Assembly (NCBI GenBank): GCA_903921665.1
Contig: CAIXQT010000078.1
Span: 1-23,652, forward strand
Reading direction: 5' to 3'
Length of the DNA: 23,652 bases
Source: an uncultured Opitutia bacterium
GTDB lineage: Bacteria > Verrucomicrobiota > Verrucomicrobiia > Opitutales > UBA953
Shown: one piece after another, positions 8,081 to 15,211 of the stretch
Layout of the letters: each line of letters opens with the position of its first letter
Position numbering within the stretch: position 1 is the stretch's first letter
Program-made: the position numbers and the translations under genes
The notes under the pieces: model-generated
The model's input: the letters and a program-made list of their open reading frames with translations, nothing else
Told to the model about the DNA's origin: nothing
Database searches by the model: none

Positions 8081-9652
8081 TTACTTCGCTTCGGGGACTT
8101 TCGCTCCGGCCTTCTTCCCCTTGCCCTTGGCCTGACCGGGGCGCTTTTTCTCACCGGTCGCATACTCGTCGTCGACGGCGGGCACCTTCAGCTCCGAGCG
8201 TAGCTTGGCGAGACGCGACTCGAGGTCAGCCTGCACGCCCTCATAGCCAGGCTGGCCGAAATAGCTGCGCAACTCCAGAGGGTCTTTCTCGCTGTCGAAC
8301 AGATCGGTCTTGGTCTCGCCGTTGCCGTAATAGCGCACGAGCTTGTATCGTTCGGTGATGATGCCGTAGTGCGGCGCGACATGGTGCGGCTGCGGATACT
8401 CGTAATAGTGGTAGTAGAACTCCTTGCGCCAATCAGCCGGCGTCTCGCCCGCGAGGATCGGGGTGAGGCTGCGACCTTGCATCTCAGCGGGCGAAGGCAG
8501 GCCGGCCATGCCGAGGAAGGTCTGCGCGAAGTCGACATTGGAGACGAGCGCCTTGCTGACGGAGCCAGGCTTGGTGACTCCGGGCCAACGGACGAGCAAA
8601 GGCGTGCGCACGGATTCTTCGAAGATCCAGCGCTTGTCGAACCAGCCATGCTCACCGAGGTAGAAACCTTGGTCGGCGGAGTAGATGACGATGGTATTCT
8701 CGGCGAGACCTTGCTCCTCGAGATACTTCAGGACGCGGCCCACGTTATCGTCGACCGACTTCACGGTGGCGAGGTAGTCATGCATGTAGCGCTGATAGCG
8801 CCAGCGGACCAGATCCTTGCCCGAAAGGCCGGCTTTCCGGTAGGCGGCGTTGCGCGGCTCGTAATAGGCGTCCCAGACGCTCCCCTGCTCGGCATCGAGC
8901 TGCGCTGGCCGGACGAGTTTCACGTCCTTATCGGTGATGGTCTTCTCCAGGGTCATGTCGTTCTCGCCGACGGCCTTCGCGCGGTTGGCGAAATCGTCGA
9001 AGAGCGTCGGCGGCTCAGGATAGACCCGGTCCTTGTCGAAACCGAGGTCCTTGATGTTCGGCTCCCACTCGCGGTGAGGGGCCTTGTGCTGGCACATGAG
9101 CACGAAGGGCTTGGTCTTGTCGCGCTTGCTGATCCAATCCAGCGAAAGATCGGTGATGATGTCCGTCACGTAGCCCTGGGTCTTCACCATGCCCTGCGCA
9201 TTCTTCATCGGCGGATTATAATAGACGCCCTGACCGGGCAGTACCTGCCAGAAATCGAAGCCGGTCGGGTCGCTGATGAGATGCCACTTGCCGATGACGG
9301 CGGTCTGATAGCCGGCCTTCTGCAACAGCTTAGGGAAAGTCAGCTGGCTGCCATCGAACACCGAGTTCGAGTTGTTGTAGAAACCGTTCAGGTGGGAGTA
9401 CTTGCCGGTCAAGATCACGGCACGGCTCGGACCGCAGATGGAATTGGTGACGAGCGCGCGATCGAAGCGCATGCCTTCCTTGGCGAGCCGATCGATGTTC
9501 GGGGTCTGGTTCAGCTTACGGGCATCGCCGTAGGCGCTGATGGCCTGATAGGCGTGATCGTCCGAAAAGATGAAGACGATGTTCGGCTGCTTGGCCGGAG
9601 CGGCGGACAGAAGGCCGCCGACCAGACAGAGAAGAAGTACCAGGAGACGCAT
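8081..9652 (-). CDS. Secreted sulfatase, N-acetylglucosamine-6-sulfatase-like (S1_11 type)
   Basis: A 523-residue secreted sulfatase. The ATG at 9652 begins a clean signal peptide (MRLLVLLLCLVGGLLSAAPA); the open frame extends to 9700, but those residues are not signal-like. The formylglycine signature is C73-G-P-S-R77 in TNSICGPSRAVILTGK. Metal residues D31/D32 lie in FIFSDDHAYQAISAYG, and a conserved block reads YSADQGFYLGEHGWFDKRW. These blocks match my memory of the S1_11 group (N-acetylglucosamine-6-O-sulfatases acting on heparan/keratan-type or mucin glycans), so that specificity is the best guess. The C-terminus is a Lys/Gly/Ala-rich tail (KKRPGQAKGKGKKAGAK), similar in composition to the tail of the neighbouring sulfatase. 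It is divergent from the DUF5722-like gene. Confidence 0.93.
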   Translation of the reverse strand: MRLLVLLLCLVGGLLSAAPAKQPNIVFIFSDDHAYQAISAYGDARKLNQTPNIDRLAKEGMRFDRALVTNSICGPSRAVILTGKYSHLNGFYNNSNSVFDGSQLTFPKLLQKAGYQTAVIGKWHLISDPTGFDFWQVLPGQGVYYNPPMKNAQGMVKTQGYVTDIITDLSLDWISKRDKTKPFVLMCQHKAPHREWEPNIKDLGFDKDRVYPEPPTLFDDFANRAKAVGENDMTLEKTITDKDVKLVRPAQLDAEQGSVWDAYYEPRNAAYRKAGLSGKDLVRWRYQRYMHDYLATVKSVDDNVGRVLKYLEEQGLAENTIVIYSADQGFYLGEHGWFDKRWIFEESVRTPLLVRWPGVTKPGSVSKALVSNVDFAQTFLGMAGLPSPAEMQGRSLTPILAGETPADWRKEFYYHYYEYPQPHHVAPHYGIITERYKLVRYYGNGETKTDLFDSEKDPLELRSYFGQPGYEGVQADLESRLAKLRSELKVPAVDDEYATGEKKRPGQAKGKGKKAGAKVPEAK

Positions 9653-9665
9653 GGGGTTATGATGA

Positions 9666-9693
9666 TTTATGAAGGCGTGTCCGCATCCGTCAA
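9666..9693 (-). promoter_or_regulatory. Candidate sigma70-type promoter of the second sulfatase
   Basis: On the minus strand, TTGACG (9693-9688, 5 of 6 matches) and CATAAA (9671-9666, 4 of 6) are separated by 16 bp. The start codon is at 9652, so the transcript would begin only about 6-8 nt upstream of the ATG, as in the candidate for the first sulfatase. The call is based on consensus matching only. Confidence 0.35.
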
Positions 9694-9767
9694 TCGGCAA
9701 CCCTCATGGACAAATCGGCAGCCTATTACGGTTGAAACCTTATCTTACCGTGAACTGTCTCCCCTGC

Positions 9768-11042
9768 ATGCGCCCGCTGCTCTTCTTTTGTCTATGCTTA
9801 TGCTCTGAAGCATTCGCCGCGCCCGACACGACGCCCTACCCGGCCACGAGCAGCCCCAAGGGCCTCCAGGTCCAGATGATTCCCGACGCCCTTGAGCTCG
9901 GCATCCATCACGCCACCCTCAATATCAGGCTGAACGCACTACTGACCCCAGCGAAAGATGCCAAGCCAGGCCAGCCCACCGCCTCGGCTGATGGCTTCAC
10001 GTTCGCGATCAACCAGAAGAGCGTCGAGGCGATGGACCGACAGATCAAACCCATGAGCGACAAGGGCGTCGTAGTGACGCTCATCGTCACCACCGTGCGC
10101 TCGCCCGACGAACGTATCCGGAAGCTGACCATCCACCCGAAGGCCGATCCGATCAAAGGCATAACGATGGCCTCCGATACGGTCACCCCCGAAGGTCGTG
10201 CCTGCTACAAGGCGCTCACCGAGTTCATCGCCCAGCGCTGGTCGGCCGCCGACGCCAAACACGGACGCGTCTGGGGCTGGATTGTCAGCAATGAAGTAAA
10301 CGCCCATAACGAGTGGCATCAGATGGGTCCGGCGACAGCCGAGGAGGTCGCTCAACAATACGAAGACCAGGTCCGCCTCGCTTGGGAATCCCTGCGCCGG
10401 CATTCGGCCAACGCCCGTGTGTATATCTCGATGACGCACAGCTGGACGGCCAAGGGTCATAAGGACCCGCTCCAGGCCTGCCCCGGTCGCACCCTGCTCG
10501 AGCTATTCGCGAAGCGTGCCCGTGAACGCGGCGACTTCGACTGGAACCTGGCCTTCCACCCTTACCCTTCCAATCTACGCGACCCACGCACGTGGCTCGA
10601 TAAGGTGTCCTTCAATGACAACACACCGAAAGTGACGTTCAAGAACCTCGAGGTGCTGACCAAGAAGCTGGCGACGCCCGAAATGCTTTACGCCGGAAAA
10701 CCACGTCGCCTCAGTTTCACCGAACAGGGCTTCGACTTGCCAGATCGCCCCGAAGGACTCGCCGAACAGGCCGCAGCCTATGCCTATGCGTGGGAAAAGG
10801 TCCAGCGCCTCGGCGATGCCGTCGACGCCTTCCACTATCATCGCCACGTCGACCACTCCCTAGAAAACGGCCTGCGCTTCGGACTTTGGAGCAACAAGCC
10901 CGGAACGATCTCCGAGCCCGACCAGAAGCGCCCAATCTGGTTCCTTTTCAAGTCCGCCGGCACTGCCGAATGGAAAGCCGCCGCCGAACCTTACCTCAAG
11001 ACCTGTGGACTGAAGAGCTGGGATGAACTGAATCCCAAGTGA
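9768..11042 (+). CDS. Secreted DUF5722-like glycoside-hydrolase-type protein
   Basis: A 424-residue exported protein with a signal peptide (MRPLLFFCLCLCSEAFA). I recognise it as resembling the DUF5722 family, a TIM-barrel group common in glycan-degrading Bacteroidota and PVC bacteria. Two features suggest retaining glycoside-hydrolase chemistry: N175-E176 after strand-like VWGWIVSNEV (acid/base position of clan GH-A enzymes) and E319 in RRLSFTEQGF (nucleophile position). Other blocks are AFHPYPSNLRDPRTW (262-276) and DAFHYHRHVDH (353-363). The open frame continues upstream to 9669, but the ATG at 9768 gives the signal peptide. The neighbouring sulfatases suggest a shared sulfated-polymer substrate, which is an inference. 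The substrate and activity are unknown to me. Confidence 0.82.
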   Translation: MRPLLFFCLCLCSEAFAAPDTTPYPATSSPKGLQVQMIPDALELGIHHATLNIRLNALLTPAKDAKPGQPTASADGFTFAINQKSVEAMDRQIKPMSDKGVVVTLIVTTVRSPDERIRKLTIHPKADPIKGITMASDTVTPEGRACYKALTEFIAQRWSAADAKHGRVWGWIVSNEVNAHNEWHQMGPATAEEVAQQYEDQVRLAWESLRRHSANARVYISMTHSWTAKGHKDPLQACPGRTLLELFAKRARERGDFDWNLAFHPYPSNLRDPRTWLDKVSFNDNTPKVTFKNLEVLTKKLATPEMLYAGKPRRLSFTEQGFDLPDRPEGLAEQAAAYAYAWEKVQRLGDAVDAFHYHRHVDHSLENGLRFGLWSNKPGTISEPDQKRPIWFLFKSAGTAEWKAAAEPYLKTCGLKSWDELNPK

Positions 11043-11211
11043 CGAGCGGTAAGCGGTTAGCGGTTGGCGGTTGGCGGTAAGGATCACCGTAAACATGAGG
11101 TCATGGCATCACCCTCTTAACGTTGCGATTCCAACCGCTAACCGCCACCCGCCAACCGGAAAGACCTGCTCCATCCTTGCCCCGGACTTCCACGACCATC
11201 AATAAGTCACC
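11043..11211. other. Non-coding gap between the DUF5722-like gene and the kinase
   Basis: This is the longest non-coding stretch of the window (169 bp). It consists largely of the inverted heptad repeat. The last 50 bp before the kinase start (11160-11211) hold no clear promoter or Shine-Dalgarno sequence. Confidence 0.4.
11046..11159. repeat. Inverted array of GCGGTWR heptads
   Basis: Immediately after the DUF5722-like stop, five perfect tandem heptads of consensus GCGGTWR occupy 11046-11080. About 50 bp later, 11131-11159 carries about four looser heptads of the same kind on the opposite strand. The segment GCGGTTAGCGGTTGG (11053-11067) is exactly complementary to 11131-11145, giving a 15-bp stem with a 63-nt loop. 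There is no U-tract, so this is not a normal intrinsic terminator. Similar GCGGTTA-type intergenic repeats occur, to my memory, in other PVC genomes. No other copy was noticed in this window. Confidence 0.75.
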
Positions 11212-12498
11212 ATGCACGGCTTCGTCATCGGCCTCGACCTCGGCACCTCGGGTGTACGCGCCGTCGCCGTCGACGCCTCCGGAAAAATTCTTGCCCTAGG
11301 TTCGGCGACGCTACCGGCAACCAAGGCCACCGGCGTCCGCCGCGAGCAATCAGCCGAAGATTGGTGGAACGGCTGCCGCACGGCCTTGGATGAACTGAGT
11401 CAGAAACTCGACCTGTCGGCCGCCCGGGCCATCGCGGTCGACGCGACTTCCGGCACGATCCTCCCGGTCGACAACCACAACCGGCCGCTCGCCCCGGCCC
11501 GGATGTACGACGATGCCGACACGGGCGAACTCGCCGCCAAGATCAAGTCGCTCGCCCCACGCGAAAGCGCCGCCCACGGCGCGACATCGCCCGCCGCCCG
11601 AGCCATGGAGTGGGCCAAGCTGCCGCGTCTGCACTGCATCATCCACCAAGCCGACTGGATCAACGGATGCTTGGGCGCGACGAACTGGCAGACCGATGAG
11701 AACAATGCGCTGAAGACCGGCTACGACCCCGTCGCCCGTGAATGGCCGGATTGGCTGCGCGGCTTCGGACTTTCTCCGGGCCTACTGCCCGAAGTCGTCC
11801 CGATCGGAACGCCTATCGGACACGTCTCCGCCCAGGCGGCCATCGCTCTTGGCATACCAGAAGGCATCACCATCGCGGCCGGCACGACCGACGGTTGCGC
11901 GACCTTCCTGGCCAGCGGCGCCTCCTGTGCTGGAGAAGCCTCGACGGCCCTCGGTTCCACCATCGTCCTCAAGCTCCTCAGTGATCGCCCGATCTTCGCG
12001 CCTGAACTCGGCATCTATAGCCACCGCCTCGGCGACACCTGGCTCGCCGGCGGCGCCTCCAACTGCGGCGGGAAGACGCTCCTGCAGTTCTTCACGGCCG
12101 AGCAACTGGCCGGACTTGATGCTTCGCTCGACCCGACGAAGCCGACAGGCACCGACTATTATCCGCTGCCGGCGATCGGCGAACGCTTCCCCGTCGCCGA
12201 TGCGAAACTCGCACCGCGCCTCTCCCCTCGCCCGGCATCCGACGCAGAATTCCTGCAAGGTATCTACGAAGCCTTTGCTCGCATCGAACAGACCGGTTAC
12301 GCCAAGCTCACTGCGCTCGGCGGTCCGACGTTGCGCAATGTCCGCCACGCCGGCGGCGGCTCCCGGAGCAACGCTTGGATGACTCTCCGCACGCAAGCCC
12401 TAGGCGTCCCCCAGCTCACCGCCTGGAGCGAAGAAGCCGCGGCCGGTGCCGCCCGCTTGGCCTGGCGTTCCCTTGGCCACGAGATCGCCTTCGCATGA
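11212..12498 (+). CDS. FGGY-family sugar kinase, D-ribulokinase-like
   Basis: A 428-residue cytoplasmic FGGY carbohydrate kinase. Visible motifs are the phosphate-1 loop IGLDLGTSGVRAVAVD (6-21, with D9), AVDATSGTILPVD (75-87), the catalytic-base region AGTTDGCATF (223-232, D227), and the late block VRHAGGGSRSNAW. The stretches STALGSTIVLKLLSD, GIYSHRLGDTWLAGGASNCGG and DYYPLPAIGERFPVAD match the cyanobacterial/plant D-ribulokinase subgroup as I remember it rather than xylulokinase or glycerol kinase. The likely reaction is ATP plus D-ribulose to D-ribulose 5-phosphate. The chain is shorter than xylulokinases (about 480-500), as is normal for this subgroup. The HAD phosphatase start overlaps its stop (ATGA), so the two are translationally coupled. 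The heptad repeat lies in its 5' gap. Confidence 0.85.
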   Translation: MHGFVIGLDLGTSGVRAVAVDASGKILALGSATLPATKATGVRREQSAEDWWNGCRTALDELSQKLDLSAARAIAVDATSGTILPVDNHNRPLAPARMYDDADTGELAAKIKSLAPRESAAHGATSPAARAMEWAKLPRLHCIIHQADWINGCLGATNWQTDENNALKTGYDPVAREWPDWLRGFGLSPGLLPEVVPIGTPIGHVSAQAAIALGIPEGITIAAGTTDGCATFLASGASCAGEASTALGSTIVLKLLSDRPIFAPELGIYSHRLGDTWLAGGASNCGGKTLLQFFTAEQLAGLDASLDPTKPTGTDYYPLPAIGERFPVADAKLAPRLSPRPASDAEFLQGIYEAFARIEQTGYAKLTALGGPTLRNVRHAGGGSRSNAWMTLRTQALGVPQLTAWSEEAAAGAARLAWRSLGHEIAFA

Positions 12499-13337
12499 GC
12501 AGCCTCACCCCCATCACCGGCCTGTCCGAAATCGCCGGCCAATACGGCGCCCTCCTCGTGGATCAGTTCGGCACGTTGCATGACGGCAACGTCGCCTACC
12601 CGCAATCCGCCGATGCGCTCCGCCGTTTCCGCGAAAGCGGAGGCAAGGTCGTGGTGCTCTCCAACTCCGCCAAGACCGGAGCAGACAACATCGTCCGCCT
12701 CGCGAGATTCGGCTTCGGTCCCGAACACTTCGACGCCGTGGTCACTTCGGGCGACGCGGCGCAAGCGGCCATCCGCTCCGGCGCGATGGGATCGGGCTTC
12801 CAGCCCGGTGCCAAAGTCCACATCTCCGGCAAGCCCGGCGATGACTACGGCTTCGGCGACCTGGGCTTCACGCTCACTTGGCCCGACGAAGCCGACGGCA
12901 TCATCCTCGCCGCCAGCCAAGAACCCGACCGCAACTGGCGCGAACAGATCCGCGACCTCACCAAGGCCGCCAACCGCGGCGTGACGATCGCCGTCTGCAA
13001 TCCCGACCTCGAGATGCTGACGCCCATGGGCGTCCGCCCTTCGGCCGGCGCCATCGCCTTGGAGCTCGAACGCAAAGGCGCCGTGCTTCGTTATTTCGGG
13101 AAACCGCACGGCGACATCTACCGTACCGCGCTCGCCGTGCTCGGCAATCCGGCGCCGATGACGGTCCTCGCGATCGGCGACAGCCCCGAGCACGATATCG
13201 CGGGCGCCGCCGGAGCCGGCCTCGACAGCGTGCTGCTGCGCACCGGCATCCTCAGCGACAAGGACGACGCGAACCTGCAGGCCCGCTTGCCCAAGGGAGC
13301 GCGCCGGGTTTTCAGCCTCAGCGAACTCCGCTGGTAA
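12495..13337 (+). CDS. HAD-IIA phosphatase (TIGR01459-like), coupled to the kinase
   Basis: A 280-residue HAD-superfamily hydrolase with a class IIA cap. Motif I is LLVDQFGTLHDG (nucleophile D23); position +2, usually Asp, is Phe (F25), as in the TIGR01459 group where W or F is normal. Motif II lies in VVVLSNSAK, the motif III Lys is K203 in FGKPHGDIY, and motif IV is GDSPEHDIAGA (D229, D234). The ATG at 12495 overlaps the kinase stop in an ATGA junction. Pairing with a ribulokinase suggests a sugar-phosphate or damaged-metabolite phosphatase, but the loss of the motif I acid may mean weak or altered activity. It ends 3 bp before the convergent trhO stop. Confidence 0.88.
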   Translation: MSSLTPITGLSEIAGQYGALLVDQFGTLHDGNVAYPQSADALRRFRESGGKVVVLSNSAKTGADNIVRLARFGFGPEHFDAVVTSGDAAQAAIRSGAMGSGFQPGAKVHISGKPGDDYGFGDLGFTLTWPDEADGIILAASQEPDRNWREQIRDLTKAANRGVTIAVCNPDLEMLTPMGVRPSAGAIALELERKGAVLRYFGKPHGDIYRTALAVLGNPAPMTVLAIGDSPEHDIAGAAGAGLDSVLLRTGILSDKDDANLQARLPKGARRVFSLSELRW

Positions 13338-13340
13338 TCC

Positions 13341-14201
13341 TCAGGCCCCGCGTTGCGCGGTGTTGCCCCGGCCCTTCGGTTTGCCGTCGACGCAGTGGAG
13401 GCAGGTCTTCTCGTAGACGTAGTCGGGACGTCGCTGATCCGCGAGCGTCAACGGCATCTGGCAGTTGAAGCAGACCACCGAGCCCGTCTCGCGCAGATCC
13501 GGTCCTACGCCCACGCGCTCATCGAAGACGAAGCATTCGCCGTCGTAGTGCGCTCCGCCCACTTCTTCGAAATACTTCAGGATACCGCCGTCGAGCTGGA
13601 GCACGTTCGTGTAGCCCTGCAGCGCCATGAACGGACCGGCCTTCTCGCAACGGATACCGCCGGTGCAGAACATCACGACAGGCTGGGTCTTCAGGGCGGC
13701 CGGTAGCTTTTCGACGGCCGCAGGGAAATCGCGGAAGTTCCAGATCTTCGGCACGACCGCTCCTTTGAACGTGCCCATCCGGACCTCGTAGTCGTTACGG
13801 GTGTCGAGCAACGTGACCGGCCTACCTTCGTCCAGCCACTGCTTTAGTTGCTTCGCCGAGATCTTGGCCGCCGGGCGTCGGACCGGATCGACACCCTCGA
13901 CCCCGAAGGCGATGATCTCCTTCTTGACCTTGACGAGCATGCGCTTGAACGGCTGTTCGGAACTCGGGCTCTCCTTGGGCGCGATATCGGCCAGGCCCGG
14001 CAGGGCGCGGATGACGCCCAGGACGGCCGCCAACTGCGAGCGGGTGCCGGCCAGGAAGAAGTTGATGCCCTCGGGCGCCAAAAGGATGGTACCCTTGAGT
14101 CCGTTGGCCTTGGCGGCCTCCTGCAGACGTGCCTTCAGCTCCTCCAGTCCGTCCAACGGGGCGAACTTATAGCAAGAGAGATTGATGACCTCGGCGGACA
14201 T
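13341..14201 (-). CDS. trhO: tRNA U34 hydroxylase TrhO (rhodanese family)
   Basis: A 286-residue cytoplasmic enzyme of the YceA/TrhO family, which hydroxylates uridine 34 in the wobble position of certain tRNAs on the way to (c)mo5U. The N-terminal ferredoxin-like/acylphosphatase-like domain (1-100) includes GLKGTILLAPEGINFFLAG. The rhodanese domain (115-215) has LLDTRNDYE and the active-site loop C179-TGGIRC185. The C-terminal part carries two CxxC pairs (C244/C247 and C267/C270), suitable for a zinc knuckle. The open frame reaches 14237, but ATG at 14201 gives MSAEVINLSCYKFAPL, the usual family start. It is divergent from trmO, another anticodon-loop modification gene, with 86 bp between them. 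Confidence 0.92.
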   Translation of the reverse strand: MSAEVINLSCYKFAPLDGLEELKARLQEAAKANGLKGTILLAPEGINFFLAGTRSQLAAVLGVIRALPGLADIAPKESPSSEQPFKRMLVKVKKEIIAFGVEGVDPVRRPAAKISAKQLKQWLDEGRPVTLLDTRNDYEVRMGTFKGAVVPKIWNFRDFPAAVEKLPAALKTQPVVMFCTGGIRCEKAGPFMALQGYTNVLQLDGGILKYFEEVGGAHYDGECFVFDERVGVGPDLRETGSVVCFNCQMPLTLADQRRPDYVYEKTCLHCVDGKPKGRGNTAQRGA

Positions 14202-14287
14202 GACGCAGCGGAACGGATAGCGGTGGCCGGCCGACAAGACAATGAATCTTTGCCTTTTAGCCGAGCGAACCCTAGGCCTAGCCCATC
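14202..14287. other. Divergent trhO/trmO promoter region
   Basis: The 86-bp gap between two divergent tRNA-modification genes includes the perfect palindrome CTAGGCCTAG at 14272-14281, just before the trmO start, and GGCCGGCC at 14225-14232. No clear promoter boxes were found. The palindrome includes the in-frame TAG that fixes the trmO start. Confidence 0.3.
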
Positions 14288-15097
14288 TTGGATTCCGGCC
14301 TCAACATCACGCCCATCGGCTTCATCCGCTCAGGGAAGCCGTTGAAGTTCGACGCGCGGCATCAGCCGGATGAGAAGCAGGCCGAGACGAACGTGCTCGA
14401 GATGCTGCCGGGCGACAAATACCAGAAAGCGCTCAAGGACCTCGCGGGCTTCGACCGCATCTGGCTGCTCTGGTGGTTCCATCGCAACAAGGACTGGCGG
14501 CCTGAAGTCCTCCCGCCGCGCGGCCCCTCGAAGCGACGCGGCGTCTTCGCGACGCGCTCCCCGCATCGCCCCAATCCGCTGGGCATCACGCCCGTCCAGC
14601 TGATCGAGATCAAGAAAGGAAAACTCATCCTCGGACCTTGCGACCTCGTCGACGGCACCCCCGTCTTCGACATCAAGCCTTACATCCCTGCCTACGACTC
14701 CTTCCCTGACGCCAAGGCCGGCTGGATCGACGAGGTGGACGCCGCCCTCGGCGCCCCGCCCGCCTTCACGGTCACGTTCGCGCCGCAGGCCACCGAGCAC
14801 ATGGCCTGGTTGAAACAGGCATGGTCGATCGACTTCGAAGGCAGGCTGCTCGAAATGCTCAGCCGCGATCCGAGTCCGCACCGGACACGCCGGATCCGCA
14901 GCCGCCGAGGCGACCTCTTCGATATCGGCTGTGGCGCATGGTATGCGGTCTTCGAGGTCAAAGCGGCCACCGTCCAGGTCCTATACCTGAAGCCGGCCTT
15001 CCCCCTTAAGTTCCTAGCCGACCCGGCTAGGCCGGTGATTCCCGACAAGGATGCCCAGCTGGCGTTTCGGGCCCTATGGCCCCAATTCGCTGACTGA
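14288..15097 (+). CDS. trmO: tRNA t6A37 N6-methyltransferase TrmO (TsaA family), TTG start
   Basis: A 269-residue SAM-dependent enzyme of the TsaA/UPF0066 family that methylates t6A37 in tRNAs reading ACY codons. Motifs are ITPIGFIRS (7-15), the signature FATRSPHRPNPLG (87-99) and DLVDGTPVFDIKPYIP (119-134). A C-terminal TrmO_C-like domain (about 190-255) includes RLLEMLSRDPSPH and YAVFEVKAATVQVLYL. The start is well determined: an in-frame TAG lies at 14279-14281 and there is no ATG or GTG between it and the conserved N-terminus, so TTG at 14288 must be used. The next in-frame ATG (residue 39) would remove the SAM-binding beginning of the fold. No Shine-Dalgarno sequence is apparent. Confidence 0.92.
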   Translation: MDSGLNITPIGFIRSGKPLKFDARHQPDEKQAETNVLEMLPGDKYQKALKDLAGFDRIWLLWWFHRNKDWRPEVLPPRGPSKRRGVFATRSPHRPNPLGITPVQLIEIKKGKLILGPCDLVDGTPVFDIKPYIPAYDSFPDAKAGWIDEVDAALGAPPAFTVTFAPQATEHMAWLKQAWSIDFEGRLLEMLSRDPSPHRTRRIRSRRGDLFDIGCGAWYAVFEVKAATVQVLYLKPAFPLKFLADPARPVIPDKDAQLAFRALWPQFAD

Positions 15098-15211
15098 TTT
15101 CCACCATCGGGTTAATTGACGGAATTTAAAAGCGCGGCATTGGCAACAACTTCACCCCTCCGGGGTCGAAAGTCGCCTCGCCATAGCCCTAAAAGCCTTT
15201 CCAATCCGAAC
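15098..15211. other. Intergenic region upstream of the heme-propeller gene
   Basis: A 114-bp gap containing TTGACG (15116-15121) and the AT-rich run GAATTTAAAAG just after it. A -35 box with no convincing -10 at proper spacing was seen. It contains no other recognisable feature. Confidence 0.25.
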
